Shown here: positions 10,562 to 18,904 of the stretch, piece after piece
Layout: each line of letters opens with the position of its first letter
Position numbering within the stretch: position 1 is the stretch's first letter
Assembly: GCA_003427395.1 (NCBI GenBank)
Contig: BFEA01000305.1
Coordinates: 1,338,181 to 1,369,031 of the forward strand
Length of the DNA stretch: 30,851 nt
DNA from: Chara braunii
Lineage: Eukaryota > Streptophyta > Charophyceae > Charales > Characeae
Reading direction: 5' to 3'
Translations under genes and position numbers: made by a program
Notes under the pieces: generated by a model
What the model saw: the letters and a program-made list of their open reading frames with translations, nothing else
Databases searched by the model: none
Told to the model about the DNA's origin: nothing

Positions 10562-10799
10562 TCTACTCTATCGTCAACAAGGACGGTGCATGTCCTGGGA
10601 GGGGACATAATCTAATATCTAAGGCAACAGCTCGCCTAGCCCCATGTAAGAAAGCCCAGGCGTCCTTATTCGGCAGAGAGCACTTATCATAAACACGCCA
10701 ATAGTCTCAACCCTGTGGTATATGGCATCCCATTTGGTCCCCCCATCGCGACAATCTCAAGACTCTAAAGGCTAGGGTCCAATGCTTTCACTTGCATAA

Positions 10800-11644
10800 A
10801 CAAGGTTGCTTGGCAAGTCATCACGAGGAAATCACAAGGAGGTGCTTTGGACATTATAGACCCAAAACAGGAAGCAATCACCCTTCCGATGAAATGGATA
10901 TTTAAGATCCTAACCAAGCAATTTCTCCCATCGACAAAATTGGGCCTGGATAATATAAGAAACCTTGCACCAGTAAGTTCTCCACCCAACATGCGAGGTC
11001 TCTTCTGGATCACGACCAAAGAATGGTCAATCAAATTAGGGAGGACAGTGAGGAAAGTCCAGCAACAACCGATCAGTCAGCCCACTCCCTTGCCCAACTG
11101 GATGCCGACCCTGAAAGCCTGGCGTTGATTGATGGCCAATAAACACGGGGCACCGGACAACAAAGAGGAAGTTGCCAGGCAGCCCCTCTTCTGCAATCCT
11201 TGGATAAAAGATGTTGAAGGTAACCCCTGGACCCTCAGCGCAAAATATCGGAGATGGCTCACCTGGGTAGAGAGACGAGTGTGGCAGATCAAGCACTTAT
11301 GTCCGAGGAACAGGACTGGTGGTCTGACTAAGAACTCCGAACCTCCCTTAGGGGATGTCACTCACTGGAAACCAGCCTAGCAGGGATTCTTCTGAGCATC
11401 CCTGCTCAGTGGACAACCTTCCTAAGAGAGAAATCCATTTGGAAACCAGGCGAATGGGGCCTACTCATCTCTCAGACCACCTGTGAGAGCCTATCGTTTC
11501 GTCTCTAGATCAGATTCTTCCAGCTACCAATCCAGATTCATATCTCATCCCATCTCCAAACACAGTCTTTGGGAACTGGAAATCCAAAACGAGGTCCGAG
11601 TGGCTAGAAACCTTCCTTCTCAGGAAGGTTAGAGTCTCCCAGAA
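10800..11644 (+). pseudogene. LINE A connecting region between RT and zinc domain
   Basis: Frame segments GGALDIIDPKQEAI (10847 onward) and EEVARQPLFCNPWI (11165 onward) align with the matching part of LINE B (GGLGILHPTLQAT and EEVIRQSLFGNRNI). They therefore belong to the same polyprotein region. Further pieces such as SIWKPGEWGLLI (11430) and SEWLETFLLRKVRVSQ (11595-11643) follow in other frames with stops. The segment ends abruptly at the (CAG)n/(TCA)n border of the inserted block. Confidence 0.75.
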
Positions 11645-11811
11645 CAGCAGCAGCAGCATCAGGAGCCAGTAGTGGCAGCAGCAGTATCAAGGGTAATCAT
11701 CAGCTGCCGTCATCACCATCATTATCGTCATCATCACCATCTTCGGTTTCATCATCATCATCATCATCATTATCATCCCAATCTTCATCATTATCATCAT
11801 TATCATCATCG

Positions 11812-11847
<36 letters not shown>

Positions 11848-11929
11848 GTATGGAGGCTAGCAGCAGCAGCAACTTTACTGACATCACCATCATTATGAGC
11901 ATCTTCATTGGTGTGTCATCATCATCTTC

Positions 11930-11961
<32 letters not shown>

Positions 11962-11985
11962 GAGCATCATCATTGGTGTGTCTTT

Positions 11986-12026
<41 letters not shown>

Positions 12027-13226
12027 TATCGACATCATCAACATCATCATTATGATGATGATTACTATCATCATTATTAGTTTGTTATCATTAGAGTTTG
12101 CTTTTCAAGGCATCGTTCACCTTTCGCATCAGCAGGTTAGTGGGTCTTCATCATCATCCTCATTATCATTATCTTCAGGGTGCTGTCCTTCGTCATCAAC
12201 AAAATCCAAGCGAATGACATTTTGGTGAGGGGGAGGGGAGAGCCCAGCCCCACAGGGGTTTCATTAGGCGAGTGGTGAAACCCTGGAGGGGGTACGGGCA
12301 GATTGTGAGGAATATTCTTTTCTGGGGCTGGGAATCAAATCCCAGCGGGGGCAGATTAGGGTAAAAGGATGGATAGGGGATTGGAGAGAATGGAGGAAGG
12401 AAGGGAGAGGGGGGATTTTTTCTGAATCATCTCATCATCAAAATCATCGTCATCATCATCATCATCCATGTTATATCATGCTTTCTGGTGTGCTGTAATT
12501 CTGGGCTGTATCTCAGTATCTGGCCTCCTTCCTTAATCGGGATATAGCATTTTAGAGATGGTCGAATCTGGACCGATATCTATAGAGTTGCTTTGTCTTT
12601 GCCCTTGGTTTGGCGATGCCAGAACGACGCTGGCTGCAGCTGGGGCGTTGCCCTGTAACCTGCAATTGGCAGGAGTGTGAGGCCTTGTAGAGAGATCTGG
12701 GGATTTGCCAAGGAAGGAAGGCAATCCAATGGCGAACCGGGGGGGCTGCCTTGACAACCTATGGGGCCAGGGATAGTCTAGGTGGCGAGAACAGGTCAGC
12801 TATGGTAGACATTGGTAGGAAGGTATTGTCTCTGAGATGTAATGTCCTGGTGCAGGGAGGGCTGGGAGGGTTCGAAGATTAGGAGGCCAGAAGTGCTGTT
12901 ATAACATAGTCTTCTATATTTTCTATATACTATTCATCATATTCATCATCATCATCATTATCACATCATTAGTATCATCATCTGATTATTGTTATATTAA
13001 GCTTTTTGGTGTTCTGAAATTTTGGCAGCATCTAGCATTCTTCCACATCCGGTATATAGGACTTCAAAGATGGTTGAACCTGGACTGATATCTACCGAGT
13101 TGCTCTGTTCTGTGCCCTTGGTTTGCCGATGCCAGAACGACGCTGGCCGGAGCTGAGGCGTTGCCCTGTAACCTGTAAATGGCAGGAGTGTGAGGCCTTG
13201 TAGAGAGATCTGGGGCTTGCTGAGGG
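11645..13226 (-). mobile_element. Insertion in LINE A: two (GAT)n-tailed repeat copies
   Basis: LINE A coding sequence stops at about 11644 and resumes at about 13227. The block between holds long TCA/CAT runs (11700-12070 and shorter ones at 12430-12470 and 12935-12970) and two related units, about 12466-12715 and 12975-13222. The units share ATGCCAGAACGACGCTGGC, GCGTTGCCCTGTAACCTG and GAGTGTGAGGCCTTGTAGAG. Read on the minus strand, each unit ends in a (GAT)n-type tail, as some retroposons do. Class unknown. No clear target duplication found. Confidence 0.7.
11700..12070. repeat. (TCA)n trinucleotide repeats
   Basis: Two long interrupted (TCA/ATC)n tracts separated by a TATGGAGGCTAGCAGCAGCA island. 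They give poly-His, poly-Met and poly-Ile frames on both strands, all artefacts. Confidence 0.95.
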
Positions 13227-14023
13227 TGGACCATGGATCATATTCCAGCCAAAACTCGACATCGAAGACATGGAATTCGACCGTAAGGCATGGATGTGGA
13301 AACAGGGCATTAAGGGGAAATCAAGAACGATTTTTGAATACGCCATGAAATTCGGCCACGACCTCGGGCTGTAAACTAATAGAGAAATGGCATCACATCC
13401 TGAATCTAGACCCCTCGACCCAATTCACCATTCCTTGGATCAAAATACCTTCTTATCAGGCTCCTATCACATACAACCCTCCCGGTCAATCACTGGCTCC
13501 ACAAAAGAAGGAAACACTCAGACCCAGACAGCTCAGAACTCTGTGTTTTGTGCAAGAACAACACACCTGAAGATATCCCTCATTGCCTTCTCTTCTATCC
13601 TGAAGCGATCTTGATCTCAAACAAAGTTCTGGACCTATGGTCCATCCTCGTTTCCACACCACCCTCCAGCACCTCCCCGCTAACTACCCTACTCCTTGCT
13701 GACACTCCCAGGAACCTCAAGGATGGCAGGGAAGTCTGGTTCACTCTACTCAGAAAACTGGCCCTCTGGTCATGTGGAAACGCAGATGCACACGGACAAT
13801 CGAGAGAACAGAGATACCTAGGGAGGAAATGTGGACTCTCCTGATAAACATGGCAGAGACCGAAATTCGGAGCAGATGGCGAAAGATATCTTCATCCATG
13901 AAGCACATACCAGAAAAGCACGCAGTCGAACAACGTGCATTCCTGAGGGTCCGGTGGTTGAGGGGCAAGGTTGCCACCATAACGGACAACAGGCTCATAT
14001 GGAAGAAGTGGCATCAGGCTTAG
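13227..14023 (+). pseudogene. LINE A C-terminal region with zinc-binding (zf-RVT-like) motif
   Basis: Coding resumes with GPWIIFQPKLDIEDMEFDR and RTIFEYAMKFGHDLGL. After two frameshifts comes LPVNHWLHKRRKHSD and then CVLCKNNTPEDIPHCLL, a Cys-x2-Cys...His-Cys arrangement typical of the reverse-transcriptase zinc-binding domain near the end of plant L1-like ORF2. The last segment (13772-14023) contains REEMWTLLINMAETEIRSRW and ends KKWHQA. It aligns with LINE C (REKVWAATKGMIEAEILCHW ... RWKEWHN). At least three frame breaks make it non-functional. Confidence 0.85.
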
Positions 14024-14425
14024 CCACACGGCAACGGAACGCCATGAAATCAATGGAGGAGGAACGGTATGACAAGCACAAAAACGAGCAGTCTGATGTG
14101 AAAGGTGTGGGAAAGACATACGAGTTCGAATGGAAGCTGAACCTCTCACTTTTCTTGTTTTGCATTGTCTATTTGACAGGCCCTGAATTGGAGCCTGAGA
14201 GGAACAAGAGGATAGGGCAAGCTGACAGTCAACCCTCCTACACAGCAGTAATTAATGCTGGTCAGGGATCCTTCGGCCATACGGAAGGACGTGTGAGCGT
14301 GTACTCTATGTATTCCAATCTTGACTTGCCGGGGGGAATACGAACCGGACTGACGCTCCCCAGAATGGAAGAGGAGCCAGGACCATAAGGACCTGTTTTA
14401 TGCAAAAAAAAAAAAAAGAAAAAGA
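14024..14425 (+). mobile_element. LINE A 3' untranslated region and poly(A) tail
   Basis: This region shares a run of words with the LINE C 3' region on the minus strand, including TGCTGATCAGGGTTCCTCCG-like and ACTTGCC-type matches. It ends in a run of 13 A followed by GAAAAAGAAA at 14404-14425. The long plus-strand open frame 13831-14388 runs through the LINE C-terminus in a wrong frame and then this region. Confidence 0.75.
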
Positions 14426-14441
14426 AAAGATCCAGTTGTGA
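14426..14441 (+). repeat. Target-site duplication of LINE A, right copy
   Basis: AAGATCCAGTTGTGAC, identical to 9608-9623, directly after the A-rich tail. Confidence 0.9.
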
Positions 14442-14460
14442 CTTCACCGTTGACTATTGC

Positions 14461-14994
14461 TTAGTGAGGTCTATCTGTAATTGTTGCTTTATCGTCTCGG
14501 AATAATTTCTTGCCATTCATCCGTGCCCCCTCCAGGGCATACACACATCGTTTCAGCCACAGAGCCCAGATGACCGCCCTCCTTCCTAGCTTAAACATGT
14601 TTTCCTCAGAGGCGCTATCCTGCGGGCAGTGCCAAGTTCCGCACAGGAGTGCTCTCCATTCCCATGATGCGCTGGTGCCTAACTGGCGCCATATGCAGTC
14701 CCACCAGCGCCACGTGAGGACTGCGCCTGGGCACTGCAGAAACATGTGTTCAATGGTCTCTGGGATCTTGTGGGAAGGAAAGCTGTTTTGACAGTACTTC
14801 CACCATGGGACTGCCATCCCCCTCTGTTCTGGGTTTGTACGGTCAAGCAGCCAGTCGTTGATGGGGAGGCAGCGATGGTCTATCTGCCACTGGAGCAAGG
14901 CCAATTTAGCCGGTCTGGTCCTGGTCGCTGTAAACCAGCGAATGAGCCGGATGACTTCCCTCCCGACATTCAGCTGCGTCACCAGCTGCGTCAT
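14461..14994 (-). pseudogene. LINE B C-terminal region with zinc-binding-like motif
   Basis: A 177-codon minus-strand frame reads LINE ORF2 C-terminal sequence. LQWQIDHRCLPINDWLL corresponds to the LPVNHWL block of LINE A. KYCQN and ETIEHMFLQCPGA form the Cys/His zinc-binding part. AVIWALWLKRCVYALEGAR is the hydrophobic tail block found before the end of these proteins. The frame stops at 14461 (ending TITDRPH), leaving about 20 bases before the LINE A insertion point. Confidence 0.85.
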
Positions 14995-14997
14995 CCA

Positions 14998-15492
14998 TCA
15001 CTTCCTTACGATGTCCTTGAGGTTTATTCTAGGGTGCAGCATCTTATAGGCGGTCCTTACCTCCAGACCGGCTAGGTGAATGGTTTTGTTTTTCTGGTTC
15101 TTTTGTGAGGTGGGCCACTGCCACTCTTCCGGGTCAAAGGGCGAGCCTGACAGCGGAGTGCCCGGAAGGACGGCTACCCAGGTTTCTTTACTAGACAAAA
15201 ACCTTATTCTGAAAAGTTGTGAGAGTCTGGTGAGCTCATTCCCATTATCCTTATGAAACAGATTGATCAATACTGCCTCCTCTCTTACTTCCAGCACGTT
15301 CCGCACCCTATCCGGCTCCTCCCTAACTGCCACCCACTCCCTTCCCAGAGCCGCGATCCTTTGCGCAGGATGCGCACCCAGTGCAGTGTTACTCAGAAGG
15401 CGATCCGATTCAGGTTCTTTTCCGGATTGTGGCAGTACTTCAAAATCTGTCTCAGCTGTTGCCCCATCCCAGATACCTTTTATTCGTAGCAC
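14998..15492 (-). pseudogene. LINE B connecting region, distal part
   Basis: A 164-codon frame containing NELTRLSQLFRIRFLSSKET and FDPEEWQW, lying between the 15480-15707 segment and the zinc-binding part, as in other L1-like polyproteins. It overlaps the upstream frame by 13 bases in a different phase, so a frameshift separates them. Identification rests on position and continuity more than on conserved motifs. Confidence 0.7.
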
Positions 15493-15707
15493 CCCTCGTT
15501 TGGCCCAGCTGTTCGAGTGGGGGGGCTGAACTCTGGAATACTCGGGCCATTTGGATCAGTAATGTTTCTATTACCAAACAGGGATTGCCTGATGACCTCC
15601 TCCCACCTTTCAGGGGATGCTTTGTTAGGGAGCGGGAGCTGTCTCCAGGCTTGTAGGGCCCGTACCCAAAAATCGTCCTTTCCCAGATCTAGCAGCCCCC
15701 TTGTCAC
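15480..15707 (-). pseudogene. LINE B connecting region, middle part
   Basis: The frame contains LGKDDFWVRALQAWRQLPLP and EEVIRQSLFGNRNI. The second block aligns with EEVARQPLFCNPWI of LINE A. Upstream, IDPLTWLENRYFTGLHF appears in another frame, so an indel lies near 15730. Confidence 0.75.
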
Positions 15708-16085
15708 CCTCTTCCTGTGAAGTGGAGCCCCGTGAAATAGCGGTTCTCCAGCCAGGTCAGGGGGTCAATGTCGGGCGTGGTCCGGGGTCAGATGCACTCT
15801 GTTCCAATGCCAGGGCCCACCATGGATTTATCTACTGGATGGCGAGAGCGGTGGCTTGGAGAGTCGGGTGTAATATGCCTAAGCCCCCCTCGGTACTTTG
15901 CTGTCTGATCGAGTTCCAAGCCACTCTGCTGATAACATTTTGGCATTCACTGTTTCCTCTCCACAATAGTGCAGTCAGCTATCATTTCAGCGCTCTCACC
16001 GCCGCCTTCGTCCATATCGCTGATTTATACCACTGCAAAGGAGGCTGCAATGAGCCCAATCAGGAGAGAAACTCGTCAAGTTAAT
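15708..16085 (-). pseudogene. LINE B, start of surviving coding sequence after the RT domain
   Basis: Translation on the minus strand with a few stops gives LQWYKSAIWTKAAVRAL, then LLWRGNSECQNVISRVAW, EGGLGILHPTLQATALAIQ, a stop, and NPWWALALEQSASD. The order LWRG...VAW...GGLGI is the usual post-RT region of plant L1-like ORF2 proteins. Three in-frame stops are visible. The 5' border of the element is near 16065-16085, where coding similarity ends. Confidence 0.8.
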
Positions 16086-17202
16086 GCTAGAGGTGCTGCA
16101 GGCAGGCACCGCTAGCACTCTCGGGGAGGCTCCATCTGTCTCAGCGCAAGTCAATGTCTCCAATAATCATAAATGTGATCCGAAGTACAATGTCTTGTAA
16201 CCAAGGACAAAGCTGATAGGAGGGAGAAAAATGGAAGAGAGTATCCATCCATCAATATCATCGAAGGTAGATCTCCCTCACGTCCTGCTCCTCCTTTGGG
16301 CATCTCCCCTCTGTCCATGTCAGCGGTCAGTATCCCAAAGACGAGCCTGGCGAGAACCGATCAGAACATAGTGCCACGTGGGCACAGATCTCCCATGAAG
16401 ACGTCACAGCAGCGCACAATGTTGACAACAATAATCAGGTAAGCTTCTCTCTCTCTCACAACCAATCTCACAGCCCTGATCTCCCTCCTCATCGATACCC
16501 CAATCTGTGTCGAAGTCAATTTGGCAAGCGCCACGTCAGCAATCAAGTCCCCAGTTGGCGCGGAGAACAGAGAGGCGCCGGCAACACAATGCAGCAGTCT
16601 CGCATCGTCGTCACACACAATGCCAGTGTAGTGCCAGCATCCAACCAGAGTCGTGCCTGTGTCATGCCACCGTCGAGCAGCAAGTGCAGGACCGAATGTC
16701 AACGAGCAGGGGCTGGGTCAATATGTAGTGTTGACGTAGATTGACCAGCCTCTGGTCTCTCGGATATGAGGGCTCAGATTGACCCGCAGTCAATGGCCTT
16801 GATTTCATACAGTTGCAGACTTCCACTTGGAACAAACTCTGCACAGATACCTGCAAACAGCCAAATGTGTATATCTGATCGATGGCCTGGACTGGGTCCA
16901 TGTAGACTTTGACTCGTGAGCCTCAATTTCCGAGTTACAGTTGACTGTTGACTTTCTTTAGTCAACTATCGGGCCGCAGGGCCTCTGAAGCCCCGTTTTC
17001 AAGCCTCCGTTGGGTGCATACAGCACTGGGCCTCGGTTCAGGCTGTCGCTGTGGCCTGCTGTGGCCATGGGGCCCTGATTTGGCCCTAAGACCGAAATGA
17101 CGACCCCTGGCCGACGACAATAGCATATTTCGAGCGGTTTATTACAAGGCTGCAATAACGTTATTAATTACTTATGCTCTTCTGATTACAGACGTGTGCA
17201 TT
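16086..17202. other. Unassigned stretch
   Basis: No recognised protein or RNA. A minus-strand open frame at 16361-16702 (113 codons) and another at 16958-17155 (65 codons, beginning a few bases after a GCAG that could be a splice acceptor) lie on the same strand as the SWEET exon. Neither contains a SWEET transmembrane motif, so I do not call them exons. Confidence 0.4.
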
Positions 17203-17774
17203 CTTTTTTTTGTTTTTGTTCATTGGATGCTCACAAGATTCTCCAACATGTGGGTTTGCTGGCTGGGTTCACTCTTTTGGGGGGAAAAAAAGGGACCAAT
17301 TTCGGCCAACTAGGGGGAGTGATATGAGCAGCCTCCCCTAGTAGACCTACTTATGGTAGCTCCATTCTATTGTTGGGGAGCAGCACCTTCTGGAAACCGG
17401 GTCCAGCTTCCCGTGGAATACAATAAAGACTGGGTTCACTCCTCACTCGCAGAATAATATATATTCCTATTCCACTGGCAAGTCAGGAAAACATTACAAC
17501 ATAGAACACCCACACGCTTCCTTCCGTCTGGCCGGAGGAACCCTGATCAGCATTGTTACTCCAGCGACGTGGAGGATTGACTGTCAGCTTGCCCTGCTTG
17601 CACCTTTCCTCACAGGACAACTATTAGAACCTGTCAGATAAAACATGCAAAACAAGAAAGGTCTGAGAAGCTACAACTGCTGCCATGCTGTCTAAACCCT
17701 AAGCCCCGCAAACAAGCGTCGTGAAATCCTTAGCATTCTAACCCCTGCTGTCTTGTTTCTGTCCAAACCGTCAG

Positions 17775-17802
17775 CCCTAAACCCTAAACCCTAAACCCTA
17801 AA
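17775..17802 (-). repeat. Interstitial plant telomere repeat (CCCTAAA)4
   Basis: Four perfect CCCTAAA units in a row (TTTAGGG on the minus strand), with one more loose CTAAACCCTAA at about 17693-17703. They lie in the 3' untranslated region of LINE C. The motif is the Arabidopsis-type telomere unit used by many streptophytes. Confidence 0.95.
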
Positions 17803-17878
17803 GAAGGTTGATCCTCTTCCATGTGTTCCATGTGAAACATCGGCTGCCGCCTGTCGCGCATNTATCTTGGGTGCTCTT

Positions 17879-18420
17879 CTAGGCCCAGATTGGGGCTGGT
17901 TCCTCAAGTACCTGGGTGTTCTGCTGGGATACCAACTTGACCGAATTATGCCATTCTTTCCATCGTGAAACGTGCCCAATCAGCCAGTCCACTTCGTCAC
18001 CTACCAACCAGATCCGCTTGAATTCAGCCAGTGTTACCTGTTCTGTCTCTGGATTGTTCTGCACCCAGAGTTTTACTTTTCTCCAATGACAGAGGATTTC
18101 CGCTTCAATCATCCCTTTGGTTGCTGCCCACACTTTCTCCCGTGGGTTCTTCGTGCCGTCCTGAGTTCTGCTGCATCTTTCCTTCTGTATGGCCCATAGC
18201 ATGACCTTGCGTAGCATCCCGAACCATATTTTCTCTGATTGGCCGAAGTTAGAGGGTAAATTAGTCCAAAGGAGCAGTTGAAGGGGGTGCTCTGGGAGGG
18301 GAGATGAGAACAGTCTATCCCATAGTGCTGCTGCTCTTGCCCGATAATCTGTGGCTTCTTTACAGTTAATTAGGGAATGTATCACGTCTTCCTGTTCTTG
18401 GTCTGAGCAGAATAATATAT
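17879..18420 (-). pseudogene. LINE C ORF2 C-terminal fragment
   Basis: Starting in ENILFCSDQEQEDVIHSLIN, with the Cys...His...Cys zinc-binding pattern, the frame stays open to 17879 with LWAIQKERCSRTQDGTKNPR, REKVWAATKGMIEAEILCHW and WLIGHVSRWKEWHNSVKLV. These blocks align with the LINE A tail (CTRTIERTEIPREEMW ... IRSRWRKI ... WKKWHQA). About 175 codons of the C-terminus survive in one frame, making this the best-preserved of the three LINE tails. It lacks RT and endonuclease. Confidence 0.85.
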
Positions 18421-18531
18421 TCTCAAGTTCTTAACCAGTTGCAGTCTTCGGGTTTTACAGAGACTCCTCACTCGCAAAATAATATATAGTATATACTTCA
18501 CCAGCTGCAGTCTTCAGGTTTTACAAAGACA
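18421..18531. repeat. ~68-bp tandem units with AATAATATATA core
   Basis: Two units: 18429-18464 and 18497-18531 share CCAG(T/C)TGCAGTCTTC and GGTTTTACA(G/A)AGAC blocks. Between them, ACTCCTCACTCGCAAAATAATATATA (18465-18490) nearly repeats 17437-17462 inside the LINE C 3' region. The relationship to LINE C is unresolved. Confidence 0.65.
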
Positions 18532-18574
18532 ATTTAAGACGTTGATTTTTAGAAAGGGATTCGTATATACTTAC

Positions 18575-18694
18575 AAACACATATATGTCCTTGATGGTGA
18601 TTGCATACAACAGCCACATTAAGCCATTCGCTCCCATATACAAGATGAGCGTGATCGGCAGAAACTCGGCACTCTTTGTTCTTATCACAAGCCC
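18575..18694 (-). CDS. SWEET: SWEET (MtN3/saliva) sugar transporter, one internal exon
   Basis: The exon is 120 bases, exactly 40 codons in phase 0, preceded by a GGCTGCAG acceptor and followed by a GTAAGT donor on the minus strand. It begins GLVIRTKSAEFLPITLILYM and continues GANGLMWLLYAITIKDIYVF. The (V/I)-x-TKS-(V/A)-E-(F/Y)-(M/L)-P signature, the N-G-x-x-W turn and the YA-x-x-x-x-DIY end match the second MtN3 repeat of plant SWEETs, which form uniporter channels for sucrose or hexoses in the plasma or vacuolar membrane. It covers one transmembrane helix and the start of the next, ending just before the usual P-N motif, which would open the next exon. I recall a conserved ~120-bp exon at this point in plant SWEET genes. 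No other exon was found in the window, so either the introns are very long or this is a stranded gene fragment. The frame is intact. Confidence 0.85.
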
Positions 18695-18738
18695 CTGCAG
18701 CCAATTAAGATTGAACATCAAATTATTCAATGAATACA

Positions 18739-18752
18739 TGTGCCAAGCACAC
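18739..18752 (+). repeat. Target-site duplication of U6 retropseudogene, left copy
   Basis: TGTGCCAAGCACAC matches TGTGGCAAGCACAC at 18891-18904 (13 of 14) and lies one base before the U6 5' end. Confidence 0.8.
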
Positions 18753-18753
18753 A

Positions 18754-18888
18754 ATCCCTCGTGACACTCGTTAAAGCTGGAACGATACAGACAAGATTAG
18801 CATGACCCCTGTGCAAGGATACCACACATAAATAGAGAAATGGTCCAAATTACACACCCCCCCCCCATCAAAAAAAAAAACAAAAAAA
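18754..18888 (+). pseudogene. U6 snRNA retropseudogene with A-tail
   Basis: From 18754 to 18851 the sequence follows plant U6 snRNA end to end. Recognisable blocks are a CCCT...GAC 5' stem, GGAACGATACAGA, AAGATTAGCATG, CCCCTG-GCAAGGAT and ATAAAT-GAGAAATGGTCC. U6 normally pairs with U4 and U2 and forms the spliceosome active site. Here the invariant ACAGAGA box reads ACAGACA, GCATGGCC reads GCATGACC and CTGCGCAAGG reads CTGTGCAAGG, so it is not functional. The AGC triad is kept. The gene's 3' T-run is missing. Instead a C-rich linker (18852-18869) leads into an A-tail (18870-18888), and a 14-bp target duplication flanks the whole. This is a retroposed copy, located in the presumed intron just upstream of the SWEET exon and in opposite orientation. 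Confidence 0.9.
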
Positions 18889-18890
18889 CC

Positions 18891-18904
18891 TGTGGCAAGC
18901 ACAC
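18891..18904 (+). repeat. Target-site duplication of U6 retropseudogene, right copy
   Basis: TGTGGCAAGCACAC, 13 of 14 identical to 18739-18752, two bases after the A-tail. Confidence 0.8.

Larger units (their letters stand above)
9624..14425 (+). mobile_element. LINE A, 5'-truncated L1-like retrotransposon
   Basis: A ~4.8-kb plus-strand insertion with three classic landmarks: a perfect 16-bp target-site duplication on both sides, a 5' truncation starting inside the reverse transcriptase, and a 3' A-rich tail (14404-14425). In order it carries reverse transcriptase blocks (9700-10450), the connecting region (10700-11640), a later insertion (11645-13226), the zinc-binding C-terminal region (13227-14023) and a 3' untranslated region (14024-14403). 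That 3' region aligns by eye with the LINE C 3' region (shared CTTGTTTTGCAT, GGGCAAGCTGACAGTCAA and CAGACGGAAGG-like words). Several frameshifts show it is dead. It lies inside LINE B, so it is younger. Confidence 0.9.
9053..16085 (-). mobile_element. LINE B, L1-like retrotransposon, minus strand, split by LINE A
   Basis: The minus-strand coding relic at 16085-14461 continues into a 3' untranslated region that is broken at 14426/9607 by the insertion of LINE A. It resumes at 9607 and ends in an A-tail (T run on the plus strand, 9053-9079). The continuity follows from LINE A's duplicated target site, and from the segment 9080-9200 sharing its 3'-end words with the LINE C 3' region (17340-17430). 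The copy is 5'-truncated: endonuclease and reverse transcriptase core are absent. It carries stop codons and frameshifts, so it is inactive. No duplicated target site was found for LINE B itself. Confidence 0.8.
17203..18420 (-). mobile_element. LINE C, 5'-truncated L1-like retrotransposon, minus strand
   Basis: Coding relic (18420-17879), then a 3' untranslated region matching that of LINE A in several blocks (CTTGTTTTGCATG, GGGCAAGCTGACAGTCAA, CAGACGGAAGGA). A distal region (17430-17340) matches LINE B (CTGGACCCGGTTTCCAG, CTGCTCCCCA). The likely end is the A-rich tail AACAAAAACAAAAAAAAG (minus strand, about 17203-17220). It contains a telomere-like tract at 17775-17802 that LINE A lacks at the matching place. 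No secure target duplication. Confidence 0.7.

Noticed and set aside
13831-14388. 185-codon plus-strand frame as a separate gene
   Set aside because: Its first half is LINE A C-terminus in a wrong frame and its second half is LINE 3' untranslated sequence shared with LINE C.
16958-17155. Possible last exon of the SWEET gene (LYAPNGGLKTG resembles a P-N-G motif after an AG acceptor)
   Set aside because: There is a stop soon after the putative acceptor in some frames, no transmembrane segment follows, and the P-N-G match is short enough to be chance.
17453-18421. Target duplication of LINE C from the AATATATTATTCTGC-like words at both ends
   Set aside because: The 3' region continues past the right-hand copy with sequence shared with LINE B, so this word is probably internal to the element.
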